A DNA stretch of 18,814 nt from Firmicutes bacterium UBA3920 (lineage in GTDB: Bacteria; Bacillota; Clostridia; Caldicoprobacterales; Xylanivirgaceae), in the NCBI GenBank assembly GCA_002386065.1, contig DGES01000105.1, forward strand, positions 1 through 18,814, given 5' to 3'. Position 1 is the first letter of the stretch. Each line of letters opens with the position of its first letter. A model generated the notes under the pieces. It saw nothing but the letters and a program-made list of their open reading frames with translations. It was not told the origin of the DNA and did not search any database. Position numbers and translations under genes: made by a program. This document shows, piece by piece, positions 1-7,906 of this stretch.

Positions 1-156
1 TTATATAGACAAACTTTATATTTTTATGTTACCATAGTATGCGAAATAATGGAATTTTAAATAGCATAAAAATTGATGAGTTGTTTAGAATAACAAATTT
101 ATTTTTGTGGCAGTTTATCAATATAATATAAAATAAAAATGTAAAGGAGTAATTTT

Positions 157-1947
157 ATGACTACTAATAAAAAGCTATTAGATTGGGTAAAAGAAATGGC
201 AGATATGTGTCAACCTGATGAAATCTATTGGTGTGATGGTTCACAAGAAGAAAATGATCGACTTTTACAAGAGATGACCGATAGCGGCATGGCTATAAAG
301 CTAAATTCTGAAAAGAAACCAGGATGCTATCTTTTTCGCAGTGATCCTTCTGATGTTGCCCGCGTTGAAGACAGAACTTTTATTGCCTCTAAAAAACAAG
401 AAGATGCAGGTCCAACAAATAACTGGATTGATCCTGTAGAATTAAAAGATACTATGAAAGAACTATATAAGGGCTGTATGAAGGGCAGAACAATGTATGT
501 AATTCCCTTTTCAATGGGACCGGTAGGTTCTCCGGCGTCTAAAATAGGAGTACAACTAACCGATAGCCCATATGTCGTAGTAAATATGCGTATCATGACT
601 CGCATGGGTAAAGAAGTACTTGATGTTCTTGGCGATGGAGAGTTTGTGCCTTGTCTACATTCAGTAGGTGCCCCATTAGAAGAAGGGGAAGAGGACTCTA
701 CTTGGCCTTGTGCACCTATGGAGAAGAAATATATAAGTCATTTTCCAGAGGAGAGGGCAATATGGTCATATGGTTCTGGTTATGGTGGAAATGCTCTTTT
801 AGGGAAAAAATGTTTTGCACTTCGTATTGCATCTGTTTTAGCTAGAGATGAAGGTTGGTTAGCAGAACATATGCTTATTCTTAAGATTACAGATCCAAAA
901 GGGAATGTTAAATATATCACCGGCGCTTTCCCAAGTGCATGTGGTAAGACTAATCTTGCTATGTTAATACCTACTATTCCTGGTTGGAAGGTAGAGACAA
1001 TAGGTGACGATATTGCGTGGTTGAAATTCGGTGAAGATGGACGTCTATATGCTATCAATCCTGAAGCTGGTTTCTTTGGTGTTGCTCCAGGTACTTCTAT
1101 GGACTCCAATCCAAATGCAATGCGTACAATAGAAAAAAATACTATTTATACAAATGTTGCGTTGACTGATGATGGTGATGTTTGGTGGGAGGGTATTGGT
1201 TATGAACCGCCAGAACATTTAATTGATTGGCGTGGTAGAGACTGGACTCCTGACAGTAAAGAGCCTGCATCGCATCCTAATGCCCGTTTTACAGCCCCTG
1301 CAAAACAATGTCCCTCAATAGCTCCTGAGTGGGAAGACCCTGCAGGTGTTCCCATATCTGCAATATTAATTGGTGGACGACGTCCAAGTACAATTCCATT
1401 AGTACATGAGAGCTTTGATTGGGCACATGGAGTATTCATGGGTTCTATAATGGGATCTGAAATTACGGCAGCTACTATATCTGATGATATTGGTAAAGTG
1501 CGTCGTGATCCATTTGCCATGCTTCCATTCTGTGGCTATCATATGGGAGATTACCTCCAACATTGGCTAGATATAGGACAGAAGACAAGTCCTGATAAGT
1601 TGCCTAAATTCTTTTATGTTAATTGGTTCCGAAAGGATAAAGATGGAAATTGGCTTTGGCCTGGATTTGGCGAAAATAGTCGAGTACTAAAATGGATCTG
1701 TGAAAGGGTCTCTGGTGAAGGAAAAGCAGTTAAGACTCCTATAGGATATATGCCTACTTATGATGCTATTGACACCGATGGACTCGATATAAGTGATGAT
1801 ACTATGAAAGAGCTGCTTAAGGTTGAAAGAGATGAATGGCTAAAAGAAGTAGAATCTATAAAAGAATATTATAAGATATATGGTGATAGATTGCCTAAAG
1901 AATTAGAAAGACAGCTTGAAGCCCTAGAGAGGCGTCTTAATGAGTAA
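157..1947 (+). CDS. pckG: Phosphoenolpyruvate carboxykinase (GTP)
   Basis: This 596-residue protein interconverts oxaloacetate and PEP using GTP/GDP in the cytosol, at the gluconeogenic/anaplerotic node. The sequence shows the GTP-class P-loop GAFPSACGKTN at residues 256-266, with the hyper-reactive Cys262 and the nucleotide-binding Lys264. It also has the downstream FGEN motif (504-507) that contacts the guanine base, and GGRRPST around 410. The length matches the GTP class (about 600) rather than the ATP class (about 530). The ATG follows AAAGGAG at 143-149 with normal spacing. A TATAAT at 122-127 is a possible -10, but its -35 partner (TTATTT, 99-104) is poor. A strong terminator follows, so the gene appears monocistronic. 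Family assignment is secure; the direction of flux is not determined by the sequence. Confidence 0.97.
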   Translation: MTTNKKLLDWVKEMADMCQPDEIYWCDGSQEENDRLLQEMTDSGMAIKLNSEKKPGCYLFRSDPSDVARVEDRTFIASKKQEDAGPTNNWIDPVELKDTMKELYKGCMKGRTMYVIPFSMGPVGSPASKIGVQLTDSPYVVVNMRIMTRMGKEVLDVLGDGEFVPCLHSVGAPLEEGEEDSTWPCAPMEKKYISHFPEERAIWSYGSGYGGNALLGKKCFALRIASVLARDEGWLAEHMLILKITDPKGNVKYITGAFPSACGKTNLAMLIPTIPGWKVETIGDDIAWLKFGEDGRLYAINPEAGFFGVAPGTSMDSNPNAMRTIEKNTIYTNVALTDDGDVWWEGIGYEPPEHLIDWRGRDWTPDSKEPASHPNARFTAPAKQCPSIAPEWEDPAGVPISAILIGGRRPSTIPLVHESFDWAHGVFMGSIMGSEITAATISDDIGKVRRDPFAMLPFCGYHMGDYLQHWLDIGQKTSPDKLPKFFYVNWFRKDKDGNWLWPGFGENSRVLKWICERVSGEGKAVKTPIGYMPTYDAIDTDGLDISDDTMKELLKVERDEWLKEVESIKEYYKIYGDRLPKELERQLEALERRLNE

Positions 1948-1972
1948 ATAATGATTGTTAATATTATTTTTC

Positions 1973-2017
1973 AAAAACAGAAGTGCAGAGAATTTTTCTC
2001 TAGTACTTCTGTTTTTT
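1973..2017 (+). terminator. Rho-independent terminator of pckG
   Basis: Left arm 1978-1992 (CAGAAGTGCAGAGAA) pairs with 1996-2011 (TTCTCTAGTACTTCTG), with one bulged A at 2002, one G-U pair and a three-base loop. The arm is followed by TTTTTT at 2012-2017. It lies 26 bases past the pckG stop. Confidence 0.92.
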
Positions 2018-2021
2018 AATC

Positions 2022-2038
2022 TAAAACTGTAAGTTTTA
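2022..2038. promoter_or_regulatory. Short perfect palindrome upstream of agrD
   Basis: TAAAACT (2022-2028), GTA, AGTTTTA (2032-2038) form a perfect 7-bp inverted repeat between the pckG terminator and the agrD promoter. No U-tract follows it. It could be an operator, but the sequence is so AT-rich that chance is possible. Confidence 0.25.
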
Positions 2039-2064
2039 ACAAAAATATATATAATTTTTTACAA

Positions 2065-2095
2065 CTTGTTCATTTTTTGTGAATTTTATGTTAAT
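2065..2095 (+). promoter_or_regulatory. Possible LytTR (AgrA-type) direct-repeat site before agrD
   Basis: CTTGTTCAT (2065-2073) and TATGTTAAT (2087-2095) share xxxGTTxAT and are separated by exactly 13 bases. LytTR regulators of the AgrA family are known to bind two 9-bp direct repeats with a GTT core spaced 12-13 bp apart. The first three positions of each half match that consensus poorly, and the second half overlaps the candidate -10 element. This is a suggestion only. Confidence 0.3.
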
Positions 2096-2097
2096 AT
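2070..2097 (+). promoter_or_regulatory. Candidate extended -10 promoter for agrD-agrB
   Basis: TGTTAATAT at 2089-2097 reads as an extended -10 (TG-N-TAATAT). Its -35 region is weak (TTCATT, 2070-2075, 16-base spacer). The transcript would begin about 25 bases before agrD. A very similar TATGTTAAAAT block precedes the response-regulator gene. Confidence 0.4.
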
Positions 2098-2130
2098 ATA
2101 TATAGAAAAAATAAAAAAGGAGGAGACGCC

Positions 2131-2274
2131 ATGAAAAGATTGGTTATGAAGTTCCGTGAGCTAATAGCATCCTTTGCATTAGCTACCACGGCAATGAACG
2201 TAAATCAAACTTGTATGTGCTGGATCCACCAACCTGAGCTGCCACAAGGTGCAGAAAAATTACGTAAGTTCTAA
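2131..2274 (+). CDS. agrD: AgrD-type cyclic lactone autoinducer peptide precursor
   Basis: This 47-residue precursor has the three-part AgrD layout. It has a basic, amphipathic/hydrophobic N-terminal leader (about residues 1-20), a core with Cys28 and Cys30 (TCMCWI), and an acidic recognition tail beginning HQPELP (33-38). The x-P-E-x-P motif right after the core is the hallmark that AgrB reads in S. aureus (DEPEVP). Aligned on that motif, the predicted thiolactone ring is Cys28-Met-Cys-Trp-Ile32, with cleavage before His33. The second cysteine at position 30 leaves the ring-forming residue open. The ATG follows AAGGAGG (2117-2123) with a 7-base gap. The stop overlaps the agrB start (TAATG), implying translational coupling. 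The gene is easily missed because of its length. Family assignment is confident; the mature peptide is inferred. Confidence 0.9.
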   Translation: MKRLVMKFRELIASFALATTAMNVNQTCMCWIHQPELPQGAEKLRKF

Positions 2275-2873
2275 TGGCAACCAAGTTTTCCCACAAAATT
2301 GTGGACTGGCTTATTGCCAATGGAACCATCAAAGCCGAGGATAGAGAAATATATCTATATGGGTTGCAGCAAGGATTAATTATGATTTTGAATATTATAA
2401 CAACTATTATAATAGGATTTTGTCTTAGTATGGTATGGCAGAGTATTGTATTCATGGTAGCATATATCCCCTTGCGATCATTCGCAGGGGGATATCATGC
2501 TAGGACACAATTAAAGTGTTATATATTATCCATAGTATTGACTTTAGCTGTCCTTATGATGATTAAATTTTTTCCTGCCACAAATGTATCTATTATGATA
2601 TTAACTGGAATTGCAAGTGGAATTATAGCTTGGCTTTCTCCCATGGAGGACAGCAATAAACCTCTAGACGAAATAGAAGTAAAAGTATATGGGAAAAAGA
2701 CAAGGGTTATACTTATAGTTGAAATATGCGTAATTATAATACTTTTGTTATTAAAAGTTTATACTGCAGCATTGACTATAGCAATATCACTTTTTGCACT
2801 TAGTGTTATGCTTATATTGGGAGGATTAGCACATTTGATAGGACATTTTAGGGAAGAGCATTTACGTTCTTAG
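2274..2873 (+). CDS. agrB: AgrB-type autoinducer-processing membrane endopeptidase
   Basis: This 199-residue polytopic membrane protein should cleave the C-terminal tail of AgrD and close its thiolactone ring at the membrane. The AgrB signature RSFAGGYHARTQLKCY carries His75 and Cys82. The seven-residue spacing is the same as the catalytic His77/Cys84 pair of S. aureus AgrB. Hydrophobic segments lie at roughly 38-60, 80-105, 105-120, 142-165 and 165-190. The ATG overlaps the agrD stop by one base and has no strong ribosome binding site of its own, so it probably depends on translation of agrD. A terminator follows, separating this unit from the sensor/regulator pair. The family is clear. Confidence 0.93.
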   Translation: MATKFSHKIVDWLIANGTIKAEDREIYLYGLQQGLIMILNIITTIIIGFCLSMVWQSIVFMVAYIPLRSFAGGYHARTQLKCYILSIVLTLAVLMMIKFFPATNVSIMILTGIASGIIAWLSPMEDSNKPLDEIEVKVYGKKTRVILIVEICVIIILLLLKVYTAALTIAISLFALSVMLILGGLAHLIGHFREEHLRS

Positions 2874-2906
2874 ACAATATTATAATTTTATATTTAATAG
2901 TCTGGG

Positions 2907-2947
2907 AATAAAGTCATCACCGATTGAGGTAGTGGCTTTATTTTTTT
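2907..2947 (+). terminator. Terminator after agrB
   Basis: 2907-2921 (AATAAAGTCATCACC) pairs with 2928-2942 (GGTAGTGGCTTTATT), with two G-U pairs, one A-C mismatch and a six-base loop. It runs into a T-tract at 2941-2947. It splits the agr locus into two transcription units. Confidence 0.8.
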
Positions 2948-3002
2948 ATTATATTTACGGGATTTTCATTTTTACATATTATACACATAATTTACAAAAA
3001 CA

Positions 3003-3032
3003 TTAGAAATAGATAGGTATTTATGTTAAAAT
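3003..3032 (+). promoter_or_regulatory. Candidate promoter for the agrA-agrC-like pair
   Basis: TTAGAA (3003-3008) lies an 18-base spacer upstream of TAAAAT (3027-3032), preceded by TG at 3024-3025 to give an extended -10 (TGTTAAAAT). The block around it closely resembles the agrD promoter region. The implied leader is about 130 bases, in which no riboswitch is evident. Confidence 0.4.
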
Positions 3033-3169
3033 ATGTATATAGGGTGTATCTTATTTTTTATAAACTTTATTACTTGTATAGTATTAATATCTTTTTAAAA
3101 GGTACATCTAAAAGGATATATTACAAGCTTTTAGGGAGAGCTGACCAATAATAGGAGTAGGTGATTGCC

Positions 3170-3886
3170 GTGTTTAAGATAGCAATTTGTGACGATGAAC
3201 AGGTTGTATGTATGCAACTACGGAGTATTTTAAAGGAAATAGAGAGCGGATTAGCTGAAAATTTTATTGTAGAGGTTTTTTCTTCTGGTAAAGAGTTATA
3301 TCAATATATTGTAGAGGGAGGATATTATGATATTATATTCTTAGATATAGAAATGGGGGAAATGGACGGCATAGACTTTGGTCAGAGATTGAGGGAGGAG
3401 TTGACAAATGAAGCGACACAGATAATCTATATATCTGGCAAGGAAACTTATGCCATGGAGCTGTTTAAGGTAAGACCCTTTGATTTTATTATTAAGCCGC
3501 TGGCATATGAAGATGTATATATGGCAATGAAACGAGTAATAAAGTTTTTAAGTAGAAATGATAAATTTTTTGAGTATAAAATAGGCCACACCACATACAG
3601 GATTCCTGTGAAAGATATTATTTATTTTGAGAGTCAGGGACGGAAAATAAATATAGTTACGCAAAATGGAATTATGACTTTTTATGGGAAATTGGACGCA
3701 GTAGAGAAACAGTTAACAAATTTAAATTTTATAAGGATACATAAATCCTACTTGGTAAAGTATGAGTATATAATAAAATTTGAATATACTCAGGTTACAA
3801 TGTCTAATGATGTTATTTTGCCGATCAGTCAAAGTAATCGAAAAAGGGTTAGGCAGCTGCAAATAAAGTTAAAAAGGAGATACTGA
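3170..3886 (+). CDS. LytTR-family response regulator (AgrA-like)
   Basis: This is a cytosolic DNA-binding response regulator of about 238 residues. An N-terminal receiver domain (about 1-120) shows the acidic pair Asp8-Asp9, the phospho-acceptor Asp59 in FLDIEM, and Lys109 in IKPLA. A C-terminal LytTR domain (about 135-235) begins YKIGHTTYRIPVKDIIYFES and contains FIRIHKSYLV, as in AgrA-type regulators. GTG at 3170 is preferred because AGGTGAT (3159-3165) sits at the right distance and MFKIAICDDE is the usual family start. An in-frame GTG at 3161 would add MIA but lies only three bases from AGGAG. The sensor kinase starts two bases after its stop. It is presumably phosphorylated by that kinase in response to the AgrD peptide. 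The agr link rests on neighbourhood and family. Confidence 0.93.
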   Translation: MFKIAICDDEQVVCMQLRSILKEIESGLAENFIVEVFSSGKELYQYIVEGGYYDIIFLDIEMGEMDGIDFGQRLREELTNEATQIIYISGKETYAMELFKVRPFDFIIKPLAYEDVYMAMKRVIKFLSRNDKFFEYKIGHTTYRIPVKDIIYFESQGRKINIVTQNGIMTFYGKLDAVEKQLTNLNFIRIHKSYLVKYEYIIKFEYTQVTMSNDVILPISQSNRKRVRQLQIKLKRRY

Positions 3887-3888
3887 AT

Positions 3889-5178
3889 ATGTTGGAATTA
3901 AGTTTATATGATTATATTTATATTATCTCTAATATTTTCAGCACATTTATAATCTTTAAATTTATGTGTATTTTCTTTGATAGGACAGATGTAAATAAAA
4001 AAATTGAATTTATATCTTATATAGGTTATTTTATACTTATAAGCATAATATATCTAAAATTCAACGAGCCAATAATTACAATGATATCCAATATATTGAT
4101 GTTTTTTGCATTATCTTTCAACTACAGAGCTACGATAAAGATAAGATCTATAGCAATAATTCTCATATATACTATATTGATGGGCGTTGAGAGTATTGTT
4201 TTTTTATTGATGAGGCTTTTATCCAGTAAGTTTGGCAATAGCATATCTACGGAGGGTTTTTTAATCATAAGTTTGATATCGACTAAGATTATTTCATATG
4301 TGGTGGTATTGATCGCCGGCGCATTGCGAAATATAAAGACGGGATTCAATATTTCAAATTTAAACTGGTTTGCTGTATTCTTTATACCTCTGGGTACTTT
4401 GTTTATTATATATACTATAATATCTGATTCTATCTATTCAGAAGAAAATGTACTCATCAGTGTCATTATATTATTTTCTATTAATATCTTAGTATTTTAT
4501 CTATATGATGAATTGGCCAATGAATATAGGGAAAAAATAGAATCAGAATTATTACGCCGACAAAATAATTACTATTTGAAACAGTTTGAAGTCATGGAAA
4601 AATCTCAAGAGAACATTAAGATGCTGCTTCATGATATAGGTAATCACATTGTAGTATTACAAGCTCTAATAGAGAATAATGACAAAGAAAAGGCACTGGA
4701 TTATATCAAAAAGCTTACTGATTCATTTGAATATAAATATGAATATGCTAAGACAGGTAATATTGATGTAGACAGCATTCTAAATTACAAGATACAAGAG
4801 GCCAAGGATAGAGGTATTGATGTAGATTTGAAATTGAAAATACCAGAATATATGAATATATCTTCCTTTGACATTAGTATCATATTAGGCAATCTTCTTG
4901 ATAATGCTATTGAAGCTACATCTATGCTAGAATCTAATAGGAAGATAGATATAGATTTAGACTTTGACAGAAATGTACTCTTTATAAGTATAAGTAACAC
5001 ATTTGATGGTAAAGTAATATATGAGAATAATAAGTTTCAAACTAGGCACAAGGACAAAGAAAACCGAGGTATAGGCTTAGATAATGTGCAGAAAGTAGTC
5101 AATAAATATATGGGTGAGATGGAGATATATCATACAGAGAATACTTTTTATGTAGATATAATGATGTATAATATTTGA
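3889..5178 (+). CDS. AgrC-like GHKL sensor histidine kinase
   Basis: This 429-residue membrane sensor kinase has a hydrophobic N-terminal half with about six membrane segments (roughly residues 8-28, 41-60, 62-80, 86-112, 123-145 and 155-205). A coiled linker (about 210-240) follows, then the dimerisation helix with His248 in LLHDIGNH, typical of the HPK10/AgrC group (HD followed by N). A C-terminal GHKL ATPase follows, with N-box NLLDNAIEA from Asn335 and G-box RGIGLDNV with Gly394 and Gly396. AAAAAGGAGA at 3871-3880 supports the ATG. It most likely detects the thiolactone made by AgrB/AgrD just upstream and phosphorylates the LytTR regulator. The gene order is regulator then kinase, the reverse of the S. 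aureus agrC-agrA order. No terminator is seen after it. Confidence 0.92.
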   Translation: MLELSLYDYIYIISNIFSTFIIFKFMCIFFDRTDVNKKIEFISYIGYFILISIIYLKFNEPIITMISNILMFFALSFNYRATIKIRSIAIILIYTILMGVESIVFLLMRLLSSKFGNSISTEGFLIISLISTKIISYVVVLIAGALRNIKTGFNISNLNWFAVFFIPLGTLFIIYTIISDSIYSEENVLISVIILFSINILVFYLYDELANEYREKIESELLRRQNNYYLKQFEVMEKSQENIKMLLHDIGNHIVVLQALIENNDKEKALDYIKKLTDSFEYKYEYAKTGNIDVDSILNYKIQEAKDRGIDVDLKLKIPEYMNISSFDISIILGNLLDNAIEATSMLESNRKIDIDLDFDRNVLFISISNTFDGKVIYENNKFQTRHKDKENRGIGLDNVQKVVNKYMGEMEIYHTENTFYVDIMMYNI

Positions 5179-5203
5179 ATTTTATTTTTACATAATGCCT
5201 TAC

Positions 5204-5231
5204 TTGACAAGGTATAAAATAATTATACAAT
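5204..5231 (+). promoter_or_regulatory. SigA-type promoter of htpG
   Basis: TTGACA (5204-5209), a 16-base spacer and TACAAT (5226-5231) form a near-consensus housekeeping promoter about 45 bases before the htpG start. No CIRCE-like inverted repeat (HrcA site) or obvious CtsR box is visible in this gap. Confidence 0.75.
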
Positions 5232-5276
5232 ATAAACTAGCTATAAATAGCAAACTAAACAGAGGAGGGATGTTCT

Positions 5277-7148
5277 GTGCAGAAGGAGAAGGGTAATATA
5301 ACTGTAAGTACTAAAGATATGCTTCCCATAATAAAAAAATGGTTGTATTCTGATAATGATATATTTATACGTGAGTTAGTGTCCAATGGTTGTGATGCTA
5401 TAAAGAAATTTCAAAGTTTAGTATCTATAGGTGAGGCAGATTTAAAAGAGGACGAAAAGTATTATGTAAAGATCATAGTAGATAAAGAAGAAGGAACCCT
5501 GAAATTCATTGATAATGGTATAGGTATGACAGAAGAAGAAGTAAAGAAATATATAAATCAAGTGGCATTTTCCGGTGCCAAAGATTTCATACAAAAGTAT
5601 GAAGATAAGATGGATAAGGAAGGGGAGATAATAGGTCATTTTGGATTGGGCTTCTATTCTGCCTTTATGGTGTCCGACTTAGTACAGATAGATACCCTGT
5701 CCTATAAGGAAGGAGCTGAAGCTGTTCGCTGGAGCTGCGATGGTGGGATTGAATACACTATGGAGCCATCTGATAGAACAGAACGTGGAACAACAGTAAC
5801 CTTATTTATAAATGAGGATAGTAAAGAATACTTAGATTATTATAGGGTTAGAGAGGTATTAGAAAAGTATTGTGCTTTTCTTCCCATAGAGATCTACCTT
5901 GAGGATGCCAATGCAGATGAAAAAGAAAAGGAATTGCAAAAGGAGCCCATAAATGATACAAATCCTCTGTGGCTCAAGAAACCCAGTGAGTGTACAGATG
6001 AAGAGTATAAAGAGTTTTATAAAAAAGTATTTCATGATTTTGATGAGCCATTATTTTGGATACATTTAAATGTTGATTTTCCATTTAATCTAAAGGGAAT
6101 CTTATACTTTCCTAGGATCAAACATGAATTTGATACATTAGAAGGTAGAGTAAAGCTTTATTGTAATCAGGTCTTTGTTGCAGACAATATAAAAGAAGTT
6201 ATACCAGAATATCTACTTCTTTTAAAAGGGGTAATAGATTGTCCTGATTTACCTTTAAATGTATCAAGAAGTTTTCTTCAAAATGATCCATATGTGCGTA
6301 AGGTATCTAGCCATATAACTAAGAAAGTGGCAGATAAACTCATATCTCTCTATGAAAATGAGCGGGAGAATTATAATAAGTATTGGGATGATATAAATCC
6401 ATTTATAAAATATGGCTGTATGCAGGATTATAGTTTTTATGATCAGTTAAAGGATGTAATCATATATAAGACAATAGATGATAGATATATTACATTGGAG
6501 GAATATCTTAAAGAGAGTGAGGATAGGCATAAGGGTAAGGTGTATTATGTCACAGATATAAATCAGCAGGCCCAATATATAAATCTATTTAAACAACAAG
6601 GCTTGAATGCTGTGATTTTGGATAGCCCTATAGATAATGCATTTATACAGTTTTTAGAAAACCAAAATAGGGATGTAAAATTCTATAGGATAGATTCCCA
6701 CATAGCAGATAGCGTAAAGGCAGACAAGAAAGGTTTGGACAAAACAGAGAGAAAGGTTCTTAAGACAATATTTAAAAAGGCACTAGATGATAAGGATATA
6801 AAGATAGAGGTAGAATCTTTAAAAACAGATTCTGTTCCTGCGATAATGCTCCTTGCGGAGGAATCTAGGCGTATAAAAGATTTTAGCAGACAGTTTGGGA
6901 TAGATCTTGGCTCCATGCCTGAGGGGAAAGAGCAGACATTGGTCATAAATGATAACAATGCCCTTATCAAACTTCTGCCGGCTTTGAATGCCAATGAGGC
7001 CAATAAGGCAGATGTAGAACTAATATGCAGACAGGTATATGATCTTGCCATGCTTGGACATGAGCCGCTAGAGCCAGAAGAGATGACAGAGTTTATAGAT
7101 AGAAGCAATGAGCTACTTTTAAGATTTGCTCAGCTAGAGCGGGAATAG
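5277..7148 (+). CDS. htpG: Molecular chaperone HtpG (bacterial Hsp90)
   Basis: This 623-residue ATP-dependent cytosolic chaperone is close to the 624 residues of E. coli HtpG. The N-terminal GHKL ATPase shows RELVSNGCDAI from Arg32 (catalytic Glu33, Mg-binding Asn37), DNGIGM from Asp79, and GHFGLGFYSAFMV from Gly120, which forms the ATP lid. The middle domain contains LPLNVSRSFLQ with the conserved arginine that reaches the ATP phosphate. The C-terminal dimerisation domain spans about 500-620. GTG at 5277 follows AGGAGG (5263-5268) by eight bases; a nearer ATG at 5270 is out of frame. It has its own SigA promoter. No terminator is visible before the carbohydrate-binding gene, so some read-through is possible. 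The assignment is secure. Confidence 0.97.
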   Translation: MQKEKGNITVSTKDMLPIIKKWLYSDNDIFIRELVSNGCDAIKKFQSLVSIGEADLKEDEKYYVKIIVDKEEGTLKFIDNGIGMTEEEVKKYINQVAFSGAKDFIQKYEDKMDKEGEIIGHFGLGFYSAFMVSDLVQIDTLSYKEGAEAVRWSCDGGIEYTMEPSDRTERGTTVTLFINEDSKEYLDYYRVREVLEKYCAFLPIEIYLEDANADEKEKELQKEPINDTNPLWLKKPSECTDEEYKEFYKKVFHDFDEPLFWIHLNVDFPFNLKGILYFPRIKHEFDTLEGRVKLYCNQVFVADNIKEVIPEYLLLLKGVIDCPDLPLNVSRSFLQNDPYVRKVSSHITKKVADKLISLYENERENYNKYWDDINPFIKYGCMQDYSFYDQLKDVIIYKTIDDRYITLEEYLKESEDRHKGKVYYVTDINQQAQYINLFKQQGLNAVILDSPIDNAFIQFLENQNRDVKFYRIDSHIADSVKADKKGLDKTERKVLKTIFKKALDDKDIKIEVESLKTDSVPAIMLLAEESRRIKDFSRQFGIDLGSMPEGKEQTLVINDNNALIKLLPALNANEANKADVELICRQVYDLAMLGHEPLEPEEMTEFIDRSNELLLRFAQLERE

Positions 7149-7289
7149 AAATTTTACCTCCCAATTATGAAGGATGCTATTATTAATATAAATTTTGGCT
7201 AAATAAATGTGGGGCATCTCTCATATTTAATGAAATAGATGGTTAGAATATATAGTGATAATCCTAATATGAAAGGATGATTTCAGACC

Positions 7290-7601
7290 GTGATCAATGT
7301 GAAATACTCAAAAAATGGGATATTTTGTGAGCCCTACCATGCCCAAAAAGGGCAGAATATACAGCTCACATATGAAGGAATTCTTGCAGCAGAAGGTGCC
7401 CAAACAATATATGCCCACATAGGATATGGACCAAATGAGAGATGGATAAATACAGGCGAGTATGAAATGATATCTAAAGGTAATGGCAAATTTGAAGTAG
7501 ATATACCAATAACAGAATCAGGCAATTTAAATGTTGCATTTAGAGATGATAGTGGTAATTGGGATAACAATGATGGTCAAAATTATATATTTTCTCCTTA
7601 G
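7290..7601 (+). CDS. Stand-alone starch/glycogen-binding domain protein (CBM25/CBM53-like)
   Basis: This 103-residue protein consists of one beta-sandwich carbohydrate-binding module. The signature is clear: AHIGYGPNERW (about 49-59), a central GKFEVDIPI, and LNVAFRDDSGNWDNNDG near the C-terminus. The tryptophans and the NN motif match starch-binding family 25/53 modules. No signal peptide, membrane segment or catalytic domain is present, so it should stay in the cytosol. With glgB next, an obvious inference is that it binds glycogen granules, perhaps as an adaptor. The start is GTG, with GAAAGGATGA (7271-7280) upstream at slightly long spacing. A perfect hairpin terminator follows at once, so it is not simply the first gene of the glgB transcript. 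The domain call is confident; the role is inferred. Confidence 0.85.
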   Translation: MINVKYSKNGIFCEPYHAQKGQNIQLTYEGILAAEGAQTIYAHIGYGPNERWINTGEYEMISKGNGKFEVDIPITESGNLNVAFRDDSGNWDNNDGQNYIFSP

Positions 7602-7605
7602 AAGT

Positions 7606-7646
7606 AAAAATAAAGTGGGATACATATGTATCCCATTTTATTTTTT
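7606..7646 (+). terminator. Strong terminator between the CBM gene and glgB
   Basis: A perfect 20-bp palindrome at 7616-7635 (TGGGATACAT and its complement) is extended outward by A-rich/T-rich arms to about 7606-7645, and ends in TTTTTT (7641-7646). The symmetric A and T tracts would allow it to work in both directions. Confidence 0.9.
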
Positions 7647-7906
7647 GGTAGATACTAAGGATTAGCCAATATTAAAAAGGATTGAGTTGCGTTAAAAAAT
7701 TGCATGATAGTATGAATTTCATTAACTTTGAGTATTTTAATAGCTGTTTAAAATTAGCAGATAACGTCATGGATTATTTAGAGGTCAAGAAAAGATGCGG
7801 AAGCTCAAATAAGAATTTGTATAAATTTGGTTGATTTAATAGATAACTATTTTAATGTAATTTAACCATATTATTTAGAGTCAAATATTTAGGAGGCCAA
7901 AATAGG
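7647..7906. other. Intergenic region before glgB
   Basis: This 260-base stretch holds no gene I can recognise. A 40-codon reading frame from ATG 7712 to TGA 7834 lacks a ribosome binding site and is probably chance or a decayed remnant. The glgB promoter must lie here if the upstream terminator is efficient, but no convincing -35/-10 pair is visible; TTGATT at 7831 lacks a well-spaced partner. Confidence 0.5.

Noticed and set aside
3041..3169. Possible riboswitch or structured leader before the response regulator
   Set aside because: The region is AT-rich with only imperfect short repeats and shows no known aptamer motif.
5190..5216. Short inverted repeat CCTT...AAGG after the kinase gene, as a possible terminator
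   Set aside because: The stem is only 4-5 bp, it overlaps the htpG -35 box, and no T-tract follows.
7712..7834. 40-codon frame before glgB
   Set aside because: No ribosome binding site, no recognisable family, and close to chance length in AT-rich DNA.
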